From: Bacteroides_E sp964528875
GTDB lineage: Bacteria > Bacteroidota > Bacteroidia > Bacteroidales > Bacteroidaceae
Reading direction: 5' to 3'
DNA length: 8,892 nucleotides
Assembly: GCA_964528875.1 (NCBI GenBank)
Contig: CAZGUI010000092.1
Coordinates: 1 to 8,892, forward strand
Under the pieces are notes generated by a model. That model was given only the letters and a program-made list of their open reading frames with translations. It did no database searches and was not told where the DNA came from. The first letter of the stretch is position 1, and the number at the start of each line of letters is the position of its first letter. Below, one piece after another: positions 1 through 6,127 of this stretch. Position numbers and translations under genes: made by a program.

Positions 1-32
1 TGTATTATAACCATTTAGTGAACTCAGAAGAA

Positions 33-914
33 ATGAAATTTGCAATCATAGGAAACACATATCAGCCTAAGAAATCGGGACATATTGATAAACTTTTTGA
101 AATATTACAGAAATACAATGCCGAGATTCTAATTTGTAAACGCTTTTATCAATTCTTAAATCAAGAAAAGAGAGAATGGGACTTTGATGTTACTCTTTTT
201 GAGAATAACTCATTTGATGCAGACATTGTGATTAGTGTAGGTGGCGACGGAACCTTTTTGCAAGCAGCCAGCCGAGTGGGGGATAAAAACATTCCTATTT
301 TAGGCATTAACACCGGTCGTTTGGGCTTTCTTGCAGACACCACTCCTAATGAAATAGAAGAGGTGCTGAGTGAGATTCACAGTCACCAATACACCATAGA
401 AGAGCGTAGTGTACTGCATCTGAAAGGAGTTGGCAAACAATCTTTTGAGGCTTTTGCTTTAAATGATATTGCTATCTTGAAAAGAGACACCTCTTCAATG
501 ATAAGTATTCACACCATGGTGGATAAGCACTACCTTACCACCTATCAAGCGGACGGATTGGTTATTGCCACCCCTACAGGGTCAACGGCCTACTCCTTAA
601 GTGTGGGTGGTCCGGTTCTGGTTCCACAAGCCAAAGATATTGTTATTACACCTGTTGCTCCTCATAGTTTAAATGTTCGTCCCATTGTGATAAGTGATAC
701 TTCATCCATTACTTTAAACATTGAAAGTAGAAATCACAACTTCCTTGTAGCTATTGATGGGAGAAGCAAAGCATTGGACGAAAACACCCAACTACACATC
801 AGCAAGGCCAACTACACTATTAAAGTGGTACAACGCATTGGACATGTATTCTTCAACACTCTACAGAATAAATTAATGTGGGGAGTAGATAAAAGAAGAA
901 CTTCTAGTAGATAA
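33..914 (+). CDS. nadK: NAD kinase (ATP-dependent NAD+ phosphorylation to NADP+)
   Basis: Cytosolic NAD kinase, which makes NADP+ from NAD+ and ATP and is the only known route to NADP in most bacteria. The protein is 293 aa when started at ATG 33, a normal family length. Seen in the sequence (numbering from ATG 33): the GGDGTF motif at about 70-75 with its conserved Asp at 72; NTGRLGFLA at about 93-101; the ND pair at about 144-145; and ADGLVIATPTGSTAYSLS followed by GGP at about 173-194, the glycine/threonine-rich NAD-binding signature. An in-frame GTG at 18 would add five residues. ATG 33 is preferred because MKFAIIGNTYQ matches the usual N-terminus in Bacteroidales and GTG starts are less common. 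Neither start has a clear Shine-Dalgarno site, as is normal for this phylum. The gene stands alone here, with no co-directional neighbour close downstream. The 3' end carries a short tandem duplication that supplies the TAA stop. Function is near certain; the exact start is slightly less so. Confidence 0.96.
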   Translation: MKFAIIGNTYQPKKSGHIDKLFEILQKYNAEILICKRFYQFLNQEKREWDFDVTLFENNSFDADIVISVGGDGTFLQAASRVGDKNIPILGINTGRLGFLADTTPNEIEEVLSEIHSHQYTIEERSVLHLKGVGKQSFEAFALNDIAILKRDTSSMISIHTMVDKHYLTTYQADGLVIATPTGSTAYSLSVGGPVLVPQAKDIVITPVAPHSLNVRPIVISDTSSITLNIESRNHNFLVAIDGRSKALDENTQLHISKANYTIKVVQRIGHVFFNTLQNKLMWGVDKRRTSSR

Positions 915-939
915 AAGAGAAGAAACAGTACTCTTTTTG
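913..939 (+). terminator. possible weak Rho-independent terminator of nadK
   Basis: AAAAGAG (913-919) pairs perfectly with CTCTTTT (931-937) across an 11-nt loop, and the 3' arm runs into a short T-rich stretch. The 5' arm overlaps the last two bases of the nadK stop codon. The stem is only 7 bp and mostly A-T, so it is far weaker than the terminator after the GH3 gene. Its position straight after nadK is the main support. Confidence 0.3.
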
Positions 940-1440
940 TTTATCAGGACTATGAATTGCAAAATAAAGGAAGGAACACCCGGAAAATAAATTAAATTGC
1001 TAGTATCCAACGCATAGGTAGTTCTAAATTCAACTATATTCAAGATGATAGCAAGAAACGTATGGTTAAGGGTCTCTACATTATGCTTTGGAGTATCCTG
1101 TTTAAACAAGAAATGACCCTATGAAATTAACAAACTTCACAGGGGATTTTATTCCTGCATCTTACAGAGGAGAGTCTGTAAATGCATACTTTCAACTAAT
1201 AGTTCAGTAAAACAAAGTCGGGTGCTATATCTATAATTTTTTTCCAGCAAACATTTTATCGATTAGTGAGATTAGGCTAATCCGTACATTCACCTCTATC
1301 ATTCAATAGATAAAAGTAATTTGCTATAGCTAAATCACTTTCATTTTAATAATCCTCAGAAAATTGCAAGCGATCTAAAATCGGCACAGCCTCTTTCTAA
1401 AACACATGAATCTATCGCTGTTTTCTGTCAGATAAAAAAC
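938..1440. other. intergenic region without a convincing gene
   Basis: This is most of the roughly 550 bp between the convergent nadK and HTCS genes. All six frames are broken by stops, and no reading recalls a known family. What can be seen is a bulged 12-bp hairpin at 1156-1186; two tiny + strand ORFs that overlap by ATGA (1062-1124 and 1121-1210); an odd palindrome GATTAG-G-CTAATC at 1270-1282; and a T-run at about 1237-1243. The length is large for a convergent gap in a Bacteroidales genome, so a small RNA, a peptide gene or a decayed gene remnant could lie here. No transfer RNA or riboswitch signature was recognised. Confidence 0.6.
1156..1186. repeat. intergenic inverted repeat / bulged RNA hairpin
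   Basis: The left arm TGCAT-C-TTACAGA (1156-1168) pairs with the right arm TCTGTAAATGCA (1175-1186) in 12 base pairs. The only interruption is one bulged C at 1161, and the loop is 6 nt (GGAGAG). Unlike other short dyads in this AT-rich gap it has mixed base composition, so chance is a less likely explanation. No T-run follows on the + strand (TACTTTCAAC), so it is not a typical intrinsic terminator. It could be the core of a small RNA, an operator or a mobile-element scar; the sequence does not decide between these. Confidence 0.5.
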
Positions 1441-1469
1441 AGAGTAATACATTCATTTTTGACTACTCT
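1434..1469 (-). terminator. possible terminator of the HTCS gene
   Basis: Read on the - strand, AGAGTA (1469-1464, overlapping the end of the gene and its TAG stop) can pair with TACTCT (1446-1441), followed at once by GTTTTTT (1440-1434). The loop is long (17 nt) and the stem only 6 bp, so this is a weak candidate. A second overlapping 7-bp pairing lies just beyond it (CTGTTTT 1418-1424 with AAAACAG 1436-1442). The placement right at the stop codon is the main reason to list it. Confidence 0.25.
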
Positions 1470-4400
1470 TTCTTTTTCTCGCAATTTTCTTTATATTCAC
1501 TCGGGGTAACACCCATGTGTTTTTTAAAACTTTTACTAAAGTATTTAGGATCATTAAACCCTGTCATATAAGCAATCTCCGAAAAGTTATAGGAGCCATT
1601 TTCTATGAGTTGAGCTGCTCTTTTAAACCTAATTTCTCGTATGAAATCTATTGGAGACAGACCTGTAATGGTTTTAAGCTTTCTATAAAACAAACTTCTA
1701 CTCATAGACAGTTTATCAGCAAAATCATCAACCACAAGTTCGGAGTTTCCCATATGTTCCTCCATGAAGGCCATTACTTCATTAATAAACAATTCATCAT
1801 AGGGCATAATATCAGGCTTTGATGGCTCCAACAAATTAGGTTCTTCTGCTTTTTTATCCGATAATTCATTCATAAATAGCTCTTGGAGTTGTTTCCTCTG
1901 ATTAAAGAGTGAGGAAACTTTTGCTTTTAAGTATGAGGAACTAAACGGTTTGGTGATATAATCATCTACCCCATATTCTAGTCCTTCTATACGATCGTCT
2001 AAAGAGGATTTTGCAGAAAGAATGATTACAGGAATATGACAAATGTCTTTATTGGCTTTTATCTGTTTAATCATCTCTATACCGTCCATAACAGGCATCA
2101 TTACATCGGTTATTACCATATCAGGCAAATCAGCTAACACGCTTTGAAGTCCTTCTTCTCCATCTGATGCCTCAAGAATTTCATAATCACTTTTCAGTAT
2201 GGTTTTAAGAAGATCTTTTAATTCTTCATTATCTTCAACAATTAAAATACTTGGTTTGTCTTCTGCCTCTGTAGTTATACATTCTCTCCCTCTATCTCTT
2301 GACTCAGCAGTTACTGTAGATGATGAAGTGGAAGACTTATCTGGTGAGTCGTTTAATATAAACTCTACTCTACTCTCATCCTCTAAGGCTTTTTGTTCCA
2401 ATGGGAATTGAACACAAAATTCACTACCTTTACCCAACTGACTTTTAACTTCTATAGTTCCATTCAAAAGCTCCACTAACTCTTTAACTAAGGATAATCC
2501 GATACCTGACGAGGGCTGCATTATGTTATAATCTGTATTTGTTTCAAATCGATTAAATAATGTTTCTAATATTTTAGGCGAAATACCAATACCCTCATCT
2601 CTCACGAAAAGAGATACTTTATCATCGCTAACTTTTAGAGATATTTCAATTGATTTACCCGGTAGTGTGTATTTGAAAGCATTAGACAAAAGATTAAAGA
2701 GTATTTTCTCAACCTTATCTTTATCAATCCAGATGCACAATTCTTCAACTTCTGAATTGAATTGATAATCAATTTCCTTTTTATTTGCTATTAAATCAAA
2801 GCTACCCGATACTTTCTGAATAAATGTTACTAGTTCCACTTTTTCCATTAAGACCTTCATTTTACGATTTTGTATTTTACGAAAGTCAAGTATTTGATTA
2901 ATCAATCGCAACATACGTTCCGTATTGTTATATACCAAATTGAGGTGTTTTCTGGCAGTGGGAGAAAGCGGTTCCTTCTCTAATACTTCTGTAATTGGCG
3001 TAGAGATTAAAGTAAGTGGCGTACGGAGTTCATGAGATATATCTGTAAAGAAACGTAATTTTATATCTGAAATTTGTTGCTCAACTGTAACCTCATGACG
3101 CAAACGATAAATATAAAACAAAATATAAACTACCGCACCTGTAAATAGAACAAAAATTAAAATATAGATCAACCAAGCCCATCCTGTCTCCCAAAAGGTT
3201 GGAAGAACTTTAATTGGTAAAGTACGCACATTATCCACCCAAACTCCATCACTATTAGTCGATTTCACTTCTAACACGTATTCTCCTACAGGGAGTTTAA
3301 GATAGTTAGCCGATCTGTTAGTTTCACTCCTATTCCATTGACTCTCCAAACCTGTTAATTTATAGGCATATTGAATTTCCTCAGGTCTGACATAATCTAA
3401 TGCTGAAAAGTTAATGGTTACATTGCGTTGAGAAGGAGACAGAATCAGCTCATTGAGATCATCAATAGGGCTTGAAGAAACCTTTCCATTGACTTTTAAA
3501 TCCGTAAAAATGATAGGTGGTACATATTCGCTTTTCTTCAGTTTATCCGGAACAATTTCAAGAAACCCTCTGTCAGTACCTAAAATCAACTCGTTTTTGG
3601 CATTAAATGTAGGTAAAGCTTCAGTAAAACTAAAATCATATTTCAAAAAGACTCTATCATAATTATCCAAGGTTTCGTTTTGTGCATCAAACTTAGAGAG
3701 TCCATTTTCATAAATCACCCACAGCTGTTCTGTTTCATCTTCAATCATAGATAAAACTAGATCTGAGACTAAAATATTACGTGTAGTATATGATTGATAG
3801 CTAATACAATGAGTCAACAAATCGGTTGATTTAATTTTATTTATTCCCCCTGTAAAAGTCAGCACATAGGTATTTCCTTTACTGTCAGTAAAAATATCCA
3901 TCACATCCTTACCTACTAAATTCATCCCGTCCTCCGCACAATGTCTATTCTGATAAAAAACGATTTCACCGGGTTGTTTAAAGGTATTTGAAAAAGATAT
4001 GATTCCATTGGTAGTACCAATTAAAAGTATCCCATTATCCACCTCAGTGATGATACGCACATTTTGAAACCCTACAGCAGGGTAGTTGCTTAAATCATTA
4101 TGAAAATGATAGAATTTAACTTTCCCATTCTCTTCTTTTTGCATCAGATTTATCCCTCCCCCATAACAGCCAAGCCAAACATTTTGATTACTGTCCTCAA
4201 AAATGGTATAAATATCATTCGAACTTAAACTGTACTCATCTGCTTCATTGTGTGTAAAAACATCAATAGAATAGGAGTTTTCATCTTTCTTTTTTAACTG
4301 ATACAAACCTTTTGTTTTTGCTCCCATCCAAATCGTACCTTCTGAATCTTGGTGAAAACAATAGCCTTTGGCATCAAAGCTAACCTCTCTTTTGGAAATC

Positions 4401-5821
4401 TCTCCCTGAGGATTTAAATAACCTTTTAAAGAACCATTAGGATTATAGATGCGAATAAATCCACTTTTTGAAGCTACCCATAATTGACCCGATTGATCTC
4501 GAAAGATGGCTCTAACTTCTATTCCTTCGTCATCAAGCTGTCTCAGATTGTAGGTTTTAGGATGAAAAGTCATTCTTTTTACTCCCCTGGCTCCAACTAA
4601 CCATAGGCTTCCTTGTTTATCAATAAAAGAGTTTCTCACGAGTGGAGTAAAGGCAGATTCAGGATTATTTCTGTCTAAATAATAAGGTTTTAACTCTTTT
4701 GTTTCTCTATCAAAATAGCTAAAATTACCTTTTTCCGGTAAAACCCATAGAGTGCCTTGTTTATCCTCAAAAATCAGATTCACACTTTCTCTTTCATAAC
4801 TAACTACTTCATTCTTAGGCGTAAACAGATGTTGTTTTTCTCTTGTTTTTACATTGATGCGCATTACTCCGGGCTCTGGGGTAAAAGTCCATAAATCCCC
4901 CTCTTTATCTTCGTAAATAGACAAGGCATTATTCGATTTTTGAGTGGCAGTTCGAATATCAACCCGATTCATCTCCTCTTTTTCCGTATCATAAAATATC
5001 ACCCCATTATCTGTAGCTAATACCAATAGATGATTACTCAAAGAGGAAATAGCCGAGATGGCATGTATTGTATAAGGTATATCTATAAAATTGATATTTT
5101 CTGTTTGATCATCGTAAACAGCTAATTTGTTCGTTGTCGTAACTAAATAGATTTCACCTTGATGTTCATGAATATATTTGAAGGACTGATTGGTATTTAT
5201 TTCTTTTTTCCCCAATATAGTGATTCCCTTATTGGTTAAAATCCACTCGTCTTTTGCTGTATCTTGATAGATTTTTAATATTTCATCTCCTTTTAACAGA
5301 TCATTAAACGTATTATATAACACAATACTATCTTTATTCTTATACCATTGGTCTTGCATTCTAAAGCAATTCCCATCATCTGCCACAAGCCAGCTAATTC
5401 CGTCAAAGTGATAGATTTGGTTAACTACAATTTTTTTCTGAATGTCGCTTTCTATATCTTCCAGAACATTATAAAACAGTTTTTCTTGACTATTGAAAAC
5501 ATAAGGTTTACCATCATAAGCCAGACATAAAATATTTCCGTCTAGCATTTCACACATAGAGTTTATCCGGTTATTACTTTGTCCGTACTCCTTTTGATAG
5601 GAAACCTTGAAGTTCTTAAAAGTATATCCATCAAATTTATTAATACCATTCCAAGTACTAAACCATAAAACTCCTTTTGAATCTTGTATGATACCGGTTA
5701 CAACACCTTGAACCAAGCCATCTTTAGCAGAAAACTCTTTGACTTCACTAATGGGTTGTGCAACTATTGAAAATATGGAAGAGAATAAAAACAAGAAAAT
5801 GATCAAGATTGCCTTTTTCAT
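1463..5821 (-). CDS. hybrid two-component system regulator (HTCS): propeller sensor, histidine kinase, receiver and AraC output in one protein
   Basis: One-polypeptide signal transducer that in Bacteroidetes senses an oligosaccharide in the periplasm and switches on nearby glycan-use genes. The protein is 1452 aa from the ATG at 5821. Domains (approximate): signal peptide 1-22 ending SIVAQ; two-component-regulator propeller repeats 25-765, with many D-x-x-G-x-L/I-W units such as DSKGVLWFST and DSEGTIWMG; Y_Y_Y domain 772-880; one membrane helix 882-905; HisKA with the phospho-His at 930 in SHELRTP; HATPase with N-box Asn 1043/1047, DEGIGI, LFNRFE and SGIGLSLV; a Ser/Thr/acid-rich linker 1143-1188; receiver 1190-1308 with acidic pair Glu1196-Asp1197, phospho-Asp 1239, Ser1269 and Lys1291; AraC-type double helix-turn-helix 1343-1445. 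All key residues are present. The frame extends 25 codons upstream to 5896, but only the start at 5821 gives a clean signal peptide (MKKAILIIFLFLF); ATG 5839 is also possible. It is transcribed away from the GH3 gene, which is its likely target. The ligand cannot be read from sequence. Confidence 0.95.
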   Translation of the reverse strand: MKKAILIIFLFLFSSIFSIVAQPISEVKEFSAKDGLVQGVVTGIIQDSKGVLWFSTWNGINKFDGYTFKNFKVSYQKEYGQSNNRINSMCEMLDGNILCLAYDGKPYVFNSQEKLFYNVLEDIESDIQKKIVVNQIYHFDGISWLVADDGNCFRMQDQWYKNKDSIVLYNTFNDLLKGDEILKIYQDTAKDEWILTNKGITILGKKEINTNQSFKYIHEHQGEIYLVTTTNKLAVYDDQTENINFIDIPYTIHAISAISSLSNHLLVLATDNGVIFYDTEKEEMNRVDIRTATQKSNNALSIYEDKEGDLWTFTPEPGVMRINVKTREKQHLFTPKNEVVSYERESVNLIFEDKQGTLWVLPEKGNFSYFDRETKELKPYYLDRNNPESAFTPLVRNSFIDKQGSLWLVGARGVKRMTFHPKTYNLRQLDDEGIEVRAIFRDQSGQLWVASKSGFIRIYNPNGSLKGYLNPQGEISKREVSFDAKGYCFHQDSEGTIWMGAKTKGLYQLKKKDENSYSIDVFTHNEADEYSLSSNDIYTIFEDSNQNVWLGCYGGGINLMQKEENGKVKFYHFHNDLSNYPAVGFQNVRIITEVDNGILLIGTTNGIISFSNTFKQPGEIVFYQNRHCAEDGMNLVGKDVMDIFTDSKGNTYVLTFTGGINKIKSTDLLTHCISYQSYTTRNILVSDLVLSMIEDETEQLWVIYENGLSKFDAQNETLDNYDRVFLKYDFSFTEALPTFNAKNELILGTDRGFLEIVPDKLKKSEYVPPIIFTDLKVNGKVSSSPIDDLNELILSPSQRNVTINFSALDYVRPEEIQYAYKLTGLESQWNRSETNRSANYLKLPVGEYVLEVKSTNSDGVWVDNVRTLPIKVLPTFWETGWAWLIYILIFVLFTGAVVYILFYIYRLRHEVTVEQQISDIKLRFFTDISHELRTPLTLISTPITEVLEKEPLSPTARKHLNLVYNNTERMLRLINQILDFRKIQNRKMKVLMEKVELVTFIQKVSGSFDLIANKKEIDYQFNSEVEELCIWIDKDKVEKILFNLLSNAFKYTLPGKSIEISLKVSDDKVSLFVRDEGIGISPKILETLFNRFETNTDYNIMQPSSGIGLSLVKELVELLNGTIEVKSQLGKGSEFCVQFPLEQKALEDESRVEFILNDSPDKSSTSSSTVTAESRDRGRECITTEAEDKPSILIVEDNEELKDLLKTILKSDYEILEASDGEEGLQSVLADLPDMVITDVMMPVMDGIEMIKQIKANKDICHIPVIILSAKSSLDDRIEGLEYGVDDYITKPFSSSYLKAKVSSLFNQRKQLQELFMNELSDKKAEEPNLLEPSKPDIMPYDELFINEVMAFMEEHMGNSELVVDDFADKLSMSRSLFYRKLKTITGLSPIDFIREIRFKRAAQLIENGSYNFSEIAYMTGFNDPKYFSKSFKKHMGVTPSEYKENCEKKKE

Positions 5822-5862
5822 AGTATATGGTGTATTCATAGAAATAAGTAAAACGATTAAAA

Positions 5863-5870
5863 CAAATATA
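5863..5870 (-). promoter_or_regulatory. candidate -7 box for the HTCS gene
   Basis: On the - strand 5870-5863 reads TATATTTG, an exact match to the Bacteroides -7 consensus TAnnTTTG. It lies about 41 bp upstream of the chosen start. The nearest upstream TTG (5888-5886) is only 15 bp away, shorter than the roughly 19-21 bp usual for the -33 element, so the promoter is incomplete by consensus. The surroundings are a run of alternating TA, which raises the odds of a chance match. Confidence 0.3.
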
Positions 5871-5962
5871 TACATATATAGAAAAACAATAAGCATCTTT
5901 CAGCTATTCATGTCTAAAAAGACAAGGAATAGACTAGTTTTTACCCCTCATCAACCTGCGAT

Positions 5963-6004
5963 TAACAAAGAGTAAACATTTTGTAACAAAAAGAGCCCCT
6001 TTTA
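5963..6004. promoter_or_regulatory. tandem 21-bp imperfect direct repeat, candidate AraC-type operator
   Basis: TAACAAA occurs at 5963-5969 and again at 5984-5990, exactly 21 bp apart. Extended to the full period, units 5963-5983 and 5984-6004 agree at about 14 of 21 positions, including a shared TTTT near the end of each. A weaker third unit may begin near 6005. The second unit overlaps the odd palindrome TTTTGT-A-ACAAAA (5979-5991). AraC-family proteins commonly bind two direct half-sites about two helical turns apart, and this lies midway between the divergent HTCS and GH3 starts. That makes it a reasonable HTCS binding site, by inference only. The region is AT-rich, so chance similarity is possible. 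Confidence 0.35.
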
Positions 6005-6127
6005 GACACAAAAGAAAGAGCTTAACCTCTAATAATTTCATATATTTACTTAATCCAATGTTCTTACTCTTAAGTATTTAAAATATAGACCATTAATTCA
6101 AAAATATAATCTCTTAAAATACATATT

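Noticed and set aside
18..32. GTG start for nadK at position 18
   Set aside because: It adds only MNSEE before the conserved MKFAIIGNTYQ start, and ATG 33 fits the family better.
873..1109. A 78-codon open frame on the - strand overlapping the nadK 3' end
   Set aside because: It overlaps nadK in antisense by about 42 bp, resembles no family I know, and its last third is simply the complement of nadK coding sequence and the T-rich end. The first part could be a chance open stretch in a gap with few stops.
938..1440. Transposase remnant, CRISPR array or RNA gene in the long gap
   Set aside because: No terminal inverted repeats, transposase motifs, regularly spaced repeats or cloverleaf were found on either strand.
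5822..5896. Longer N-terminus for the HTCS protein starting at 5896
   Set aside because: The extra 25 residues would put a second hydrophobic stretch before a complete signal peptide, and they overlap the candidate promoter box. The start at 5821 gives a standard signal peptide.
5739..5975. A + strand open frame across the HTCS start
   Set aside because: Most of it is the complement of the HTCS signal-peptide region and the AT-rich leader. It has no recognisable domain and is best explained as a shadow of the HTCS gene.
6041..6048. TATATTTA as a -7 box for the GH3 gene
   Set aside because: It differs from TAnnTTTG at the last base, and no TTG lies at a suitable distance upstream. The region is rich in similar TA/T runs.
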